A stretch of 64,000 bases of DNA, taken from contig NZ_MDJR01000001.1 of assembly GCF_001730685.1 (NCBI RefSeq), forward strand, positions 682,001 to 746,000. Reading direction: 5' to 3'. The notes under the pieces are model-generated. The model worked only from the letters and a program-made list of their open reading frames with translations. It did no database searches and had not been told where the DNA came from. This document shows positions 52,807 to 62,563 of the stretch, in pieces (the stretch's first letter is position 1; every line of letters begins with the position of its first letter). The position numbers were made by a program, and so were the translations under genes. Origin of the DNA: Caloranaerobacter ferrireducens. Its GTDB lineage: Bacteria; Bacillota; Clostridia; Tissierellales; Thermohalobacteraceae.

Positions 52807-53667
52807 ATGAAAAACAATATTATTAATGGTAAAGAAATAGCTAAAAATATAAGAGCTAATCTAGCTAAAGAAATTGAAATGATTAAATCAAAATATGGAA
52901 AGGTTCCTGGTTTAGCAGTAATTTTAGTAGGAAATGATCCAGCTTCACATACTTATGTTTCGATGAAGGAAAAAGCATGTAAGAAAATAGGTATGTATTC
53001 AGAAGTTCATCGTTTAAGTGAAAATACTACTCAAGATCAAATAATTGATTTAATAGATAAATTAAATAAAGATGATAAGATAGATGGAATATTAGTACAA
53101 TTGCCTTTACCAAAAGGAATTAATGAAAATATTGTTAATTATAGAATATCACCTGAAAAGGATGTAGATGGTTTTCATGCTGTAAACGCTGGTAATTTAT
53201 TTTTAGGTGAAAAAGGGTTTATTCCTTGTACACCTAAAGGAATTATAAGATTAATTAAAGAAACTGGTATTGAGATCGAAGGCAAAAATGCGGTTGTTGT
53301 TGGAAGAAGTAACATTGTGGGTAAACCTACAGCTATTTTACTACTAAACGAAAATGCAACTGTTAAAATATGTCATTCGCGTACTAAAGATTTAGCTAAA
53401 CATGTTAAAGAGGCTGACATTTTAGTTTCAGCAGTTGGTAAACCTGAAATAATAAAAGGGGAAATGATTAAAGAAGGAGCAGTAGTTATTGATGCAGGAA
53501 CTACAAAAGTTAATGGGAAATTAGTTGGTGATGTGGAATTTGATTTAGCAAAAAATAGAGCTTCTTGGATAACTCCAGTTCCTGGCGGAGTAGGGCCAAT
53601 GACTATAGCTATGCTTTTAGAAAATACATTGGAGGCATTTAAAAAGAGATGGAAATTAGAGCCTTAA
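52807..53667 (+). CDS. folD: Methylene-THF dehydrogenase/cyclohydrolase FolD
   Basis: 286-residue bifunctional enzyme of one-carbon metabolism, interconverting 5,10-methylene-THF and 10-formyl-THF with [21 protein letters not shown] (active-site Tyr and Lys), [23 protein letters not shown] (cofactor) and the C-terminal [19 protein letters not shown] are intact. GGAGGGGG precedes the ATG. Its last 19 bases overlap xseA. Confidence 0.97.
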   Translation: MKNNIINGKEIAKNIRANLAKEIEMIKSKYGKVPGLAVILVGNDPASHTYVSMKEKACKKIGMYSEVHRLSENTTQDQIIDLIDKLNKDDKIDGILVQLPLPKGINENIVNYRISPEKDVDGFHAVNAGNLFLGEKGFIPCTPKGIIRLIKETGIEIEGKNAVVVGRSNIVGKPTAILLLNENATVKICHSRTKDLAKHVKEADILVSAVGKPEIIKGEMIKEGAVVIDAGTTKVNGKLVGDVEFDLAKNRASWITPVPGGVGPMTIAMLLENTLEAFKKRWKLEP

Positions 53668-54872
53668 CAGTTAGTGAATTAAATAATTATTTGAAAAGGG
53701 TTCTAATTAATGATCCGATTTTAAATTCCATTAATGTTGAAGGTGAGATATCAAACCTAAAGCAACATAAAAGTGGACATTTATATTTCTCTCTAAAAGA
53801 TCAAAAATCTAAAATTAATTGCGTTATGTTTAGTAACGAAGTACAAAAAATTAGGTTTAATATTGAAAATGGGTTGAATGTAATTATCTCTGGATATGTT
53901 TCAGTATATGAAAGAGATGGTTTATATCAGTTGTATGTAAGAAGTATTAAACCAGTTGGATTAGGAGAGTTGTATTTAGCATTTGAACAATTAAAGAGAA
54001 AACTGCAAGATGAAGGTTTGTTTGAAAAAGAAAAGAAAAAAAAGTTACCCTATTTACCAAAAAAAGTAGGGGTAGTGACTTCTTCATCAGGAGCTGCCAT
54101 TAAGGATATAATTAAAGTTATGAAAAGAAGATTGCCTTCTGCTAACATAATTATTTATCCTGTATTAGTACAAGGAAATAAAGCAGCTGATGAAATAAGT
54201 AATGCTATAAAATTTTTTAATAAAAGATATGATATCGATGTGATAATTGTTGGCAGGGGCGGTGGGTCAATTGAAGAGTTATGGGCGTTTAACGAAGAAA
54301 AAGTTGCAAAAGCTATTTACGAATCTAAAGTACCTATTGTATCTGCAGTAGGACATGAAACAGATTTTACAATTTCAGATTACGTAGCTGATTTAAGAGC
54401 ACCGACACCATCAGCTGCTGCTGAGTTAGTAGCTCCTAATATAATTGAATTAAAAGAAAAGATTTCTTTGCAATATAAAAGGTTAATAAAATCATATGAA
54501 AATTATATCAAAAACAAAGGGAATTTAATAAAAAATTATAGAATATCGATAACAAGTAATAGATTTACAGAAAAAATTATAGTTAAAAAGCAAAAATTAG
54601 AATATTGCTATAAGGAACTGTTAAACAGTTTTGATGGATACATTAGTAATAATTTGAATAAAATTACTTTTTTAAACGAAAAACTTAATAGTTTGAATCC
54701 TAAAAGAGCTTTGAATAGAGGATTTGCAGTACCTATAAAAGAAAATGGGAAAATAGTGAAAAGTATCGATGAAGTAATTAACGGTGAAATTTTGACACTA
54801 ATATTAGGTAATGGATTGATAAAGGTAAAGGTTGTAGGAAAATCCAATCTACTAGGGGTTGATAGTAAGTGA
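53649..54872 (+). CDS. xseA: Exodeoxyribonuclease VII large subunit
   Basis: 407 residues. The N-terminal OB fold ([33 protein letters not shown]) is followed by the catalytic core ([44 protein letters not shown]) and a long coiled coil. It degrades single-stranded DNA. It starts inside folD, and its last base pairs overlap the xseB start (GTGA). Confidence 0.96.
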   Translation: MEIRALTVSELNNYLKRVLINDPILNSINVEGEISNLKQHKSGHLYFSLKDQKSKINCVMFSNEVQKIRFNIENGLNVIISGYVSVYERDGLYQLYVRSIKPVGLGELYLAFEQLKRKLQDEGLFEKEKKKKLPYLPKKVGVVTSSSGAAIKDIIKVMKRRLPSANIIIYPVLVQGNKAADEISNAIKFFNKRYDIDVIIVGRGGGSIEELWAFNEEKVAKAIYESKVPIVSAVGHETDFTISDYVADLRAPTPSAAAELVAPNIIELKEKISLQYKRLIKSYENYIKNKGNLIKNYRISITSNRFTEKIIVKKQKLEYCYKELLNSFDGYISNNLNKITFLNEKLNSLNPKRALNRGFAVPIKENGKIVKSIDEVINGEILTLILGNGLIKVKVVGKSNLLGVDSK

Positions 54873-55102
54873 AAGAAAAAACTGAAAATATTAAATTTGA
54901 AGAAGCATTAGAAAAATTTGAACAAACAGTAAGAAAAATAGAAAGTGGGCAACTTACTTTAGATGAAACTATAGAAGAATTTACGAAAGGTATTAAATTA
55001 TATAATTACTGCTTAAAAAAGTTAAATGAAGCTGAAGGGAAAATTAAAATGATTGTAGAGAAAGAAAATGGAAAATATGATGAAATAGATTTTACAATAT
55101 AG
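54869..55102 (+). CDS. xseB: Exodeoxyribonuclease VII small subunit
   Basis: 77 residues, GTG start overlapping the xseA stop. FEEALEKFEQTVRKIESGQLTLDETIEEF and the heptad pattern of the remainder match XseB, which wraps the coiled-coil arms of XseA. The standard order xseA-xseB-ispA is kept. Confidence 0.95.
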   Translation: MKEKTENIKFEEALEKFEQTVRKIESGQLTLDETIEEFTKGIKLYNYCLKKLNEAEGKIKMIVEKENGKYDEIDFTI

Positions 55103-55118
55103 TATATAGGAGGATAGT

Positions 55119-56012
55119 ATGGAATTAAAGCAAGAATTGGAAAAATATAAAAATATAGTAGATAAAGAACTAGATAAAATACTACCAAATTACAACACAC
55201 CACAAAAAAGAATTTTTGAAGCAATGAGATATAGTATATTTGCAGGAGGTAAAAGATTAAGACCAATATTAACATTAAAAACATGTGAATTAGTTGGTGG
55301 AAACTATAAGGATGCTATAAAATTTGCTCTTTCAATAGAAATGATACATACATATTCGCTTATACATGATGATTTACCATCTATGGATAATGATGATTAC
55401 AGGAGAGGGAAACTAACAAATCACAAAGTATTTGGCGAAGGGATCGCTGTACTTGCTGGTGATGGTTTGTTAAATCTAGCTTTTGAAATAATGATAAACG
55501 ATATTATAAATGATATTGATAAATATAAAAAGAAAATTGAAGCATTAAAAGTGATAGCAGAAGCTGCTGGTGTTTTTGGAATGATTGGTGGACAGGTTGT
55601 GGATATAATTTCTGAAGGGAGAAATATAGACGAAGATACTTTATTGTATATACATGAGAAAAAAACTTCTGCATTAATAGAAGCATCAATACTTGCAGGA
55701 GCAATAATTGGTGGTGCATCGTCAGATGAATTAAAACGTTTAAGTACTTATGCTAGAGCAATAGGTATTGGATATCAGATAAGAGATGATATTTTAGATA
55801 AAATCGGTGATTCAGAAAAATTAGGCAAAAAAGTTGGAAGTGATGAGGAAAACAATAAGGTAACGTATTTAACTTTTTATGAAATTGAAGATGCCGTTAA
55901 AAAAACGGAACAATTGTGTAAAGACGCTATTATAGCACTAAATAGTTTTGATGAAGAAAAGGTGAAATTCTTTGAAGAACTAGCCCAATATTTAGTTTAT
56001 AGAGAGAATTAA
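55119..56012 (+). CDS. ispA: Polyprenyl synthetase (farnesyl/geranylgeranyl diphosphate synthase)
   Basis: 297-residue prenyl chain elongation enzyme. The first Asp-rich motif is IHDDLPSMDNDDYRRGK, the second RDDILDKIGD, with GGKRLRPIL near the N-terminus. It condenses IPP with allylic diphosphates. It precedes OLE RNA, oapA and dxs, an arrangement in which isoprenoid genes flank OLE. The chain length of the product cannot be read with certainty. Confidence 0.95.
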   Translation: MELKQELEKYKNIVDKELDKILPNYNTPQKRIFEAMRYSIFAGGKRLRPILTLKTCELVGGNYKDAIKFALSIEMIHTYSLIHDDLPSMDNDDYRRGKLTNHKVFGEGIAVLAGDGLLNLAFEIMINDIINDIDKYKKKIEALKVIAEAAGVFGMIGGQVVDIISEGRNIDEDTLLYIHEKKTSALIEASILAGAIIGGASSDELKRLSTYARAIGIGYQIRDDILDKIGDSEKLGKKVGSDEENNKVTYLTFYEIEDAVKKTEQLCKDAIIALNSFDEEKVKFFEELAQYLVYREN

Positions 56013-56074
56013 TTCTATTTTGTCTATATTTAGTTTTTTAGTTTTTTTTAGTTCATATTACCATAAATAAGAGT

Positions 56075-56103
56075 TTGAATTAGTGAATTATTTATGCTAT
56101 AAT
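56075..56103 (+). promoter_or_regulatory. Promoter of OLE RNA
   Basis: TTGAAT (56075-56080), 17 bp, TATAAT (56098-56103), with TG one base before the -10 box (extended -10). It predicts a start at about 56110, exactly where the terminal stem of the RNA begins. Confidence 0.85.
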
Positions 56104-56109
56104 ATCATC

Positions 56110-56674
56110 TACTTGGAGTGGTGCAGTATTCTAGTCAGACCAGCTAATTCTGAAGGCGGGGCTAAAAATCCGTCAAAGGGCATATCGATGAAGTTCCTGG
56201 TTACGGCTGCTGACGCCCAGTCGGGGGTCGTTTCTGGGAGTAAGGAGGATGGGGCGATCCACAATGGCATGTGGGCGTTGACCCTACCTCCGTGGAGACT
56301 CATGCTTATGCATGAGATACCCTGCATTGTGGTGTATAGCTACATGCAGCGTAGCCTGCCTTGAGTGAAATAGGTGGATAACAGTTAAACTTCGATTTCT
56401 AAGGGCCCTAGAATGAGAAGTATTGCTGTTGAAACCTATTTTGCAAAAGAGGCTAGGAATTAGTATGGCTGTAGAGGAAAACTCCTAGACTGTTCTTTAT
56501 GAGGTATACTGAGGATTACAGTGCGGACTAAGTGGCAATCTAGCCTTACCTTTGGCGACAAGGTAAAGATGAGATTAAAGGGAAACCGCTGCTATGGCGA
56601 CATGCAGTTCTCATCTGGGAAATCCTGCTAGACCTTAAGCCGCAAGATTTACTCAGTATACTACCACTCCAAGT
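56110..56674 (+). ncRNA. ole: OLE RNA (ornate, large, extremophilic)
   Basis: A GC-richer block of about 565 nt with no credible coding frame lies between ispA and oapA/dxs, the known OLE position. The two ends pair: ACTTGGAGTGGT-gc-AGTAT (56111-56129) with ATACTACCACTCCAAGT (56658-56674). Internal helices I can trace include CCACAATG/CATTGTGG (56259, 56325), CTCATGC/GCATGAG (56299, 56310), AAATAGGT/ACCTATTT (56368, 56434), TTACCTT/AAGGTAA (56546, 56560) and AGATGAGA/TCTCATCT (56567, 56609). OLE RNA forms a membrane complex with OapA and affects alcohol and Mg2+ stress tolerance in Bacillus halodurans. Confidence 0.92.
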
Positions 56675-56675
56675 T

Positions 56676-56704
56676 AGCTGATAGCTAAAGCTATCAGCTT
56701 TATT
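56676..56704 (+). terminator. Hairpin after OLE RNA
   Basis: AGCTGATAGCT pairs with AGCTATCAGCT around AA, then TTTATTT. It would release OLE RNA, with some read-through to oapA 26 bases further on. Confidence 0.82.
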
Positions 56705-56729
56705 TCTATTGGTAATTGGGGGTATAGAA

Positions 56730-57350
56730 TTGCCTAAAGCTGATCATCGTAGTAATATTAATAAAAAAAATAAAAGAAAAATTGGATATAATATAAAATG
56801 GATTCTAATGATATCAATTTGGACATTTTTATTAGCAATTTTTGTTAGCTTATTATCAGAGAATTTGATGAGAAGTTTAGGTTTATTAACTGCAACGATT
56901 GTTTTGAATTTAATAATATTATTAGGTGTTATTTTTGATATAATTGGAACAGCTGTTACTGCTGCTGATGAGAGGCCTTTTCATTCCATGGCTTCAAATA
57001 AAGTTGTAGAAGCAAAATATGCATTGAAATTAATTAGAAATGCAGGTATTGTATCTAATTTTTGTAATGATGTAATCGGCGATATAGCAGGTATAATTAG
57101 TGGGGCAGCTGGAACAATAATTGTAGTTAAGGTTATTTCATTGTATGATTTTAAAAATGTAGCTGCTATTAGTGTGATAGTTAGTAGTATTATTGCATCT
57201 ATGACTGTTGGAGGTAAAGCTTTAGGTAAGGAATTTGCATTACAAAAAACTAATAAAATAATAGAATTCACATCTAAAATTTTAATGATTCTAGATAGAA
57301 AATTTGGAATAGATTTATTACCAAATTTAAAAAAGAAAAAAAAGAGGTAA
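56730..57350 (+). CDS. oapA: OLE-associated protein OapA
   Basis: 206-residue membrane protein with four predicted helices (about 19-40, 46-66, 120-140 and 147-165) and a Lys-rich N-terminus. The central stretch IGTAVTAADERPFHSMASNK is typical of OapA, whose sequence resembles a DUF21/CNNM transporter domain. It binds OLE RNA and anchors it in the membrane, and has been tied to Mg2+ handling. TTG 56730, seven bases after GGGGG, is the likely start. It lies directly after the RNA and nine bases before dxs. Confidence 0.92.
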   Translation: MPKADHRSNINKKNKRKIGYNIKWILMISIWTFLLAIFVSLLSENLMRSLGLLTATIVLNLIILLGVIFDIIGTAVTAADERPFHSMASNKVVEAKYALKLIRNAGIVSNFCNDVIGDIAGIISGAAGTIIVVKVISLYDFKNVAAISVIVSSIIASMTVGGKALGKEFALQKTNKIIEFTSKILMILDRKFGIDLLPNLKKKKKR

Positions 57351-57358
57351 AAGGCGGG

Positions 57359-59242
57359 ATGACTAAATTGGCTGAATTATTAGATAAAGTAAACGATATT
57401 AATGATATAAAGCAACTTAAAATCGTAGATTTAGAAAAGTTAGCTGAAGAGATAAGAAGTTTTATTGTTGAAACAATTTCCCAGACTGGTGGTCATTTAG
57501 CTTCTAATTTAGGAGTTGTAGAATTAACTCTTGCTTTACATAAAGTATTTGATAGTCCTAAGGATAAAATAATCTGGGATGTTGGACATCAGTCATATAT
57601 ACATAAAATAATTACAGGTAGAAAAAAAGAATTTCATACAATTCGACAATTTAAAGGTCTTAGTGGATTTCCAAAGAGAAAAGAAAGTGTTCATGATGTT
57701 TTTGAAACAGGACATAGTTCTACCTCAATATCAGCAGGGTTGGGGTTTGCAATTAGTAGGGATATAAAAGGTGAAGATTATGATGTTATTTGTGTAATTG
57801 GAGACGGTGCTATGACTGCTGGTATGGCTTTCGAAGCTATGAATCATGCAGGCCATTTAGGAACAAGGTTGATTGTTATACTAAATGACAATGAGATGTC
57901 TATTTCTCAAAATGTAGGTGGTTTATCTTTATATTTAAATAGAATAAGAACAGCACCAACATACTTTAGAATGAAAGAAGATGTTGAGAATATTTTAAAT
58001 AGCATTCCTGCGATTGGCAAAAAAGTATTCAAAACTGCTGAAAGAGCAAAGGATAGTTTAAAGTATTTTCTTTTACCAGGAATGATATTTGAGGAACTAG
58101 GTTTTAAGTATTTAGGACCTGTTGATGGTCATAATATAAGTTCTTTAATTAATGTGCTTAAAAGAGCTAAAAACGTCGATGGGCCTGTTTTGATTCATGT
58201 TATAACTAAAAAGGGTAAAGGATATAAACCAGCTGAAGAAGATCCAGATAAGTATCATAGTGCAAGTCCGTTTGAAATTGAAACTGGTAAGTTTAAGAAA
58301 AAAGTAGATAGACCTAAATATTCAGAAGTATTTGGGGAGACTCTTTTAGAGTTAGCTAAAAAGGATAAGAGAATAGTTGCTATTACAGCAGCTATGCCTA
58401 GTGGTACAGGACTTGATAAGTTTAAAAAGGAATTAAAAGATAGGTTTTTTGATGTAGGGATTGCAGAACAACATGGTGTTACATTAGCAGCTGGACTAGC
58501 AGAAAGTGGAATGAAACCATTTTTTGCAGTGTATTCAACATTCCTACAGAGAGGTTATGATCAAGTCCTTCATGACGTTTGTATACAACAATTACCGGTA
58601 GTTTTTGCTATTGACAGAGCTGGTATGGTTGGAAATGATGGTGAAACGCATCATGGTGTTTTTGATTATTCATATTTAAGTCATATTCCTAGCATAACTA
58701 TAATGGCTCCTAAAGATTTACTAGAATTTAAAGAAATGATAAAATTCGCGGTTGATTTTGATAAACCTTTGGCAATAAGATATCCAAGAGGTTATTGTAG
58801 TGATTTGAGAGAAATTACAACATCATATAAAATAGAGTATGGAAAAGGAGAAGTTTTAATTAACGGCAGTGAAATTGCTATAATTGCAGTTGGGAAAATG
58901 GTACAATATGGTTATGAAGTTGTAAAACGTTTAAAAAATGATAATATTAATCCAACACTAATCAATGCAAGATTTGTCAAACCTTTAGATAGAAAATTAA
59001 TTTCTAGTTTAGCTGAAAAACATAACATAGTAATAACTATGGAGGATAATGTAAAAATTGGTGGATTTGGTAGCTTAGTAAATAGCCTATTATTAGAGTT
59101 AAATTATAATGGTAAAGTATTAAATATTGGTGTACCTGATGCTTTTATAGAACATGGAAATGTGGAAGAGCTATATGACTTGTGTGATATGAGTGTGGAG
59201 AAGATGGTTAATACTATTAAAAGTTTATATAAGGAGGGTTAA
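57359..59242 (+). CDS. dxs: 1-deoxy-D-xylulose-5-phosphate synthase
   Basis: Thiamine-diphosphate enzyme making DXP from pyruvate and glyceraldehyde 3-phosphate, the first step of the MEP isoprenoid pathway. 627 residues with DVGHQSYIHKI, the ThDP motif GDGAMTAGMAFEAMNHAG, NDNEMSISQNVG and RAGMVGNDGETHHGVFD in order. The start could be ATG 57359 or TTG 57368. It sits in a compact oapA-dxs-tlyA run. Confidence 0.97.
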   Translation: MTKLAELLDKVNDINDIKQLKIVDLEKLAEEIRSFIVETISQTGGHLASNLGVVELTLALHKVFDSPKDKIIWDVGHQSYIHKIITGRKKEFHTIRQFKGLSGFPKRKESVHDVFETGHSSTSISAGLGFAISRDIKGEDYDVICVIGDGAMTAGMAFEAMNHAGHLGTRLIVILNDNEMSISQNVGGLSLYLNRIRTAPTYFRMKEDVENILNSIPAIGKKVFKTAERAKDSLKYFLLPGMIFEELGFKYLGPVDGHNISSLINVLKRAKNVDGPVLIHVITKKGKGYKPAEEDPDKYHSASPFEIETGKFKKKVDRPKYSEVFGETLLELAKKDKRIVAITAAMPSGTGLDKFKKELKDRFFDVGIAEQHGVTLAAGLAESGMKPFFAVYSTFLQRGYDQVLHDVCIQQLPVVFAIDRAGMVGNDGETHHGVFDYSYLSHIPSITIMAPKDLLEFKEMIKFAVDFDKPLAIRYPRGYCSDLREITTSYKIEYGKGEVLINGSEIAIIAVGKMVQYGYEVVKRLKNDNINPTLINARFVKPLDRKLISSLAEKHNIVITMEDNVKIGGFGSLVNSLLLELNYNGKVLNIGVPDAFIEHGNVEELYDLCDMSVEKMVNTIKSLYKEG

Positions 59243-60052
59243 ATGAAAAGCAATAAAGAAAGAATAGATGTACTTTTAGTTAAAAAAGGTTTAGTAGAAA
59301 CTAGAGAAAAAGCAAAAAAGTATATTATGGCAGGTATAGTATATGTAGAAGAGCAAAAAATTGATAAGCCAGGTACAAAAGTGGATGTAAATAGTAATAT
59401 TGTTGTTAGAGGAAATCCTATACCTTATGTAAGTAGAGGTGGATTAAAACTTGAGAAAGCTTTAAATACATTTCCAATAAGCATTAACGGTAAAGTAGCT
59501 ATGGATATTGGTGCTTCAACTGGTGGATTTACTGACTGTATGCTGCAAAATGGTGCTAGAAAGGTATATGCTATTGATGTTGGATATGGGCAATTAGCTT
59601 GGAAATTAAGAAATGATGAGAGAGTTATAGTTATGGAAAGGACAAATATTAGGTATGTTAAACCAGAGGATATAGGTGAATTAGTAGATTTTGTAACAAT
59701 AGATGTCTCTTTTATTTCGCTTAAGTTAGTTTTGCCAGTTGTTTGCAAATTAGTAAAAGAAGATGTAGACATTATTACATTAATTAAGCCACAGTTTGAA
59801 GCAGGTAGAGAAAAGGTAGGAAAGAAAGGTGTAGTAAGAGATAAGAAAACGCATATTGAAGTTATAAGCAATATATTTGAATTTTGTAAAGAAATAGGTC
59901 TTAGCATGATCGGCCTTACTTATTCGCCTGTTAAGGGTGCAGAAGGAAATATTGAGTATTTGGCTCATATTGTAAAGGCAAAAAGAGAAATAACATTAGA
60001 TAAAGATTTGTTTATAAAGAGGGTTGTAGATATGTCACACGCAAACCTTTAG
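59243..60052 (+). CDS. tlyA: TlyA family rRNA 2'-O-methyltransferase
   Basis: 269 residues. The N-terminal S4 RNA-binding domain (ERIDVLLVKKGLVETREKA) is followed by an FtsJ-type methyltransferase domain with MDIGASTGGFTDCML, IDVGYGQLAWKL, TIDVSFISL and LIKPQFEAGRE. TlyA methylates 16S and/or 23S rRNA; older annotation as hemolysin is a misnomer. It starts right after dxs and precedes argR, as in Bacillus (yqxC-ahrC-recN). Confidence 0.95.
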   Translation: MKSNKERIDVLLVKKGLVETREKAKKYIMAGIVYVEEQKIDKPGTKVDVNSNIVVRGNPIPYVSRGGLKLEKALNTFPISINGKVAMDIGASTGGFTDCMLQNGARKVYAIDVGYGQLAWKLRNDERVIVMERTNIRYVKPEDIGELVDFVTIDVSFISLKLVLPVVCKLVKEDVDIITLIKPQFEAGREKVGKKGVVRDKKTHIEVISNIFEFCKEIGLSMIGLTYSPVKGAEGNIEYLAHIVKAKREITLDKDLFIKRVVDMSHANL

Positions 60053-60132
60053 TTAAACATATTAAAAATGTATTAAAGATAGTTTTTTCCAAAGAGTTCA
60101 TTTCAGTAAATTAGCCTTGAGGGGGGCTTATT

Positions 60133-60585
60133 TTGAAGAAATACGCAAGACAAACTAAAATACTTGAAATTATAGAAGAAAATGAAATTGAAACTCAAGA
60201 AGAATTAGCAGATCTATTAAAAAAACAAGGGATCGAGGTTACACAAGCTACTATTTCTAGAGATATAAGAGAATTAGGAATAGTCAAGGTAATGACAAAT
60301 AATGGGAAATACAAGTATGCTACTTTGAAACAAAAGCAAGATTGTGTAACGGAGAGGTTAATAACTATTTTTAAAAATTCTATCACAGCTATGGAAATCG
60401 CTGGGAATTTATTGGTGTTAAAAACATTACCTGGAGCTGCTCAGATTGCAGGTTCTGCAATTGACTCAATGAATATAAATAATATTGTGGGAACAATAGC
60501 AGGAGATGATACAATCTTCGTTGCAGTAAATGAGGCTGAAAAAACAATTGAGGTATTAGAATTCTTTCAAAACCTTATAGAGTAA
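60133..60585 (+). CDS. argR: Arginine repressor ArgR/AhrC
   Basis: 150 residues starting at TTG 60133 behind GGGGGG. The winged helix (ETQEELADLLKKQGIEVTQATISRDIRELGIVK) precedes an oligomerisation and arginine-binding domain with LPGAAQIAGSAID and NIVGTIAGDDTIFV. It regulates arginine genes. In Bacillus it lies in the same place, between tlyA and recN. Confidence 0.96.
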   Translation: MKKYARQTKILEIIEENEIETQEELADLLKKQGIEVTQATISRDIRELGIVKVMTNNGKYKYATLKQKQDCVTERLITIFKNSITAMEIAGNLLVLKTLPGAAQIAGSAIDSMNINNIVGTIAGDDTIFVAVNEAEKTIEVLEFFQNLIE

Positions 60586-60599
60586 CAGGGGGAATAAAA

Positions 60600-62300
60600 A
60601 TGCTCCTTGAATTAAATATTAGCAATTTTATTATAATTGAGAAGATGAAAATAACTTTAGATAAAGGATTCAACATAATTACAGGAGAAACTGGTTCTGG
60701 TAAATCGATAGTTATTGATGCACTTAATATACTTCTAGGAGGAAGAGCTAGTAAAGATTATATAAGAACTGGTTGTAATAAAGCTTTTATTGAAGGATTA
60801 TTTTATATAGATAAACTTGAGAGTATTAAAAGTGTATTAGATGAATATGGTATAGAATTTGAACAAGATAATATGTTATTAATATCAAGAGAAATTTTTT
60901 CTTCAGGAAAAAGCATATCTAGAATAAATGGTAGAGTTGTTACTCTTAATATGTTAAATAAATTAACAAAAAAACTAGTAGATTTACACGGACAACATGA
61001 ACATCAGTCGCTACTGTCAGTTGAAAACCATATAGAATTACTTGATTCGTTAGGTAAAGAAAATATAAAAAATTTAGTTATTAGTGTGAAAAAAGAGTTT
61101 GATAAATTAAAAAAGTTAAAGAATAGATTAAAAGAAATTGGAATAGATGAGATGGAAAAAGAAAGAAAAATAGATTTATTAAAATTCCAATTAAACGAAA
61201 TAGATTCAGCTGAATTAAAATTCGATGAAGAAGAAAAAATAATAAGGGAATTAAATATGTTAGGCAATGCTGAGGAATTATTAAATACTGTAAATAACAT
61301 AATAGAATGTATTAATTCGAATGATTATTATAAAACTTCATTACTTGACCAAATTAATAGTGTTTCAAAGAACTTAACTAAAATAGCTAAGTATAATAAT
61401 GAATTCAAAGAGTATAATGATATAATTGAAACTATTTATTATCAATTAAAAGATATTTCAACAGAATTAAGGTTGTATCAAGAAAAAATTGAATATGATC
61501 CAGAAAAAATTAAGTTACTTGAAGAAAGATTAAATTTAATAAATAATCTAAAAAGAAAGTATGGTAATACTATTGAAGAAATATTAAATTATAGAGATAA
61601 AATAGCTTATGAATTAGAAGTTATCTTAAATAATGATAAGGAAATTGAAAGTATTAAGAAAGAAATTTTTTCAGTTGAAGAAAAATTAAAACTGATATGT
61701 GAAAAACTTTCAAAGGAAAGAAAATTAATAGGAAAGCAAATAGAAGAAGAAATTACTAAAGAACTTAAAGCACTGAATTTAAAAAATGTAAAATTTGAAG
61801 TTAATTTTGAAAAATTAGACTATTTTACTGAAAAAGGTTTAGATAAAGTAGAATTTTTAATAGCTACAAACCCAGGAGAACCTTTAAAACCTTTGAATAA
61901 AGTTGTATCAGGTGGAGAATTGTCTAGAATCATGTTGGCGATAAAAACAATTTTAGCAGATGTTGACGGTATTCCATGCTTAGTTTTTGATGAAATTGAT
62001 ACGGGAATCAGTGGTAAAACTGCTATGGTTGTTGGAGAAAAAATCAAAAATATTTCAGAATTTCACCAAGTAATATGCATAACTCATTTGCCACAGATTG
62101 CTGTACTTGGAGATGTACATTTTTACATAGAGAAAAAAGAAATAAAAGGTAAAGTGGTAGCAAAAATAAGTAAATTAAGTTATGAAGAAAGAGTTGATGA
62201 AATTTCAAGACTTCTAGGTGGTACTAAAATAACAGAAATGACGAAAAGATTAGCAGATGAAATGTTAATGGTGAACAAGAAGAAAAATAAAGTATCCTAA
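60600..62300 (+). CDS. recN: DNA repair protein RecN
   Basis: 566-residue SMC-like ATPase for double-strand break repair. Walker A is GETGSGKSIVIDAL near the N-terminus, the ABC signature VSGGELSRIMLA and Walker B LVFDEIDTGISG are near the C-terminus, and a long coiled coil (about 150-380) lies between. It is the last gene of the argR group before a terminator. Confidence 0.97.
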   Translation: MLLELNISNFIIIEKMKITLDKGFNIITGETGSGKSIVIDALNILLGGRASKDYIRTGCNKAFIEGLFYIDKLESIKSVLDEYGIEFEQDNMLLISREIFSSGKSISRINGRVVTLNMLNKLTKKLVDLHGQHEHQSLLSVENHIELLDSLGKENIKNLVISVKKEFDKLKKLKNRLKEIGIDEMEKERKIDLLKFQLNEIDSAELKFDEEEKIIRELNMLGNAEELLNTVNNIIECINSNDYYKTSLLDQINSVSKNLTKIAKYNNEFKEYNDIIETIYYQLKDISTELRLYQEKIEYDPEKIKLLEERLNLINNLKRKYGNTIEEILNYRDKIAYELEVILNNDKEIESIKKEIFSVEEKLKLICEKLSKERKLIGKQIEEEITKELKALNLKNVKFEVNFEKLDYFTEKGLDKVEFLIATNPGEPLKPLNKVVSGGELSRIMLAIKTILADVDGIPCLVFDEIDTGISGKTAMVVGEKIKNISEFHQVICITHLPQIAVLGDVHFYIEKKEIKGKVVAKISKLSYEERVDEISRLLGGTKITEMTKRLADEMLMVNKKKNKVS

Positions 62301-62320
62301 TATTGGATACTTTTTTTTTA
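62291..62320 (+). terminator. Intrinsic terminator of recN
   Basis: AGTATCC pairs with GGATACT around a 7-nt loop, then nine T. The third dispersed repeat begins directly after the T run. Confidence 0.88.
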
Positions 62321-62321
62321 T

Positions 62322-62431
62322 AATCCATAGGAAATTATATTCCTTACTAAATAATGGATAAATTAGAATATAATTTCCATAATGGATTTCAACAAAATCT
62401 TCCTAAACTTATTTGAATCGAAGATTTTGTT
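62322..62431 (+). repeat. Dispersed two-hairpin repeat, copy 3
   Basis: Hairpin 1 runs from AATCCATAGGAAATTATATTC to GAATATAATTTCC-AT-AATGGATT (62322-62388). Hairpin 2 is the perfect pair AACAAAATCTTC (62391-62402) and GAAGATTTTGTT (62420-62431). It has the same orientation as copy 2 and directly follows the recN terminator. The rest of the 311-base recN-spoIVB gap holds a further hairpin at 62564-62597. Confidence 0.85.
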
Positions 62432-62563
62432 TTCCAATAAATCGGAAAAAAAGAATTTAGTTAACAAATTTCTTAATTATTATATAACATATTTATAAAC
62501 AAAAAAGTTCAAATTAAATATACAGATATATTTTTGATATTGTATGCTAGATTATAGAGGTTT

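Noticed and set aside
56083-56364. Open reading frames on both strands inside 56083-56364
   Set aside because: They lie in the structured OLE RNA; their products have no recognisable domain, and the strand-symmetric paired segments explain the openness.
59425-59907. 160-codon minus-strand open frame in tlyA
   Set aside because: It is the complement of a clear methyltransferase gene, with no ribosome site and Thr/Ser/Leu-rich composition typical of antisense frames.
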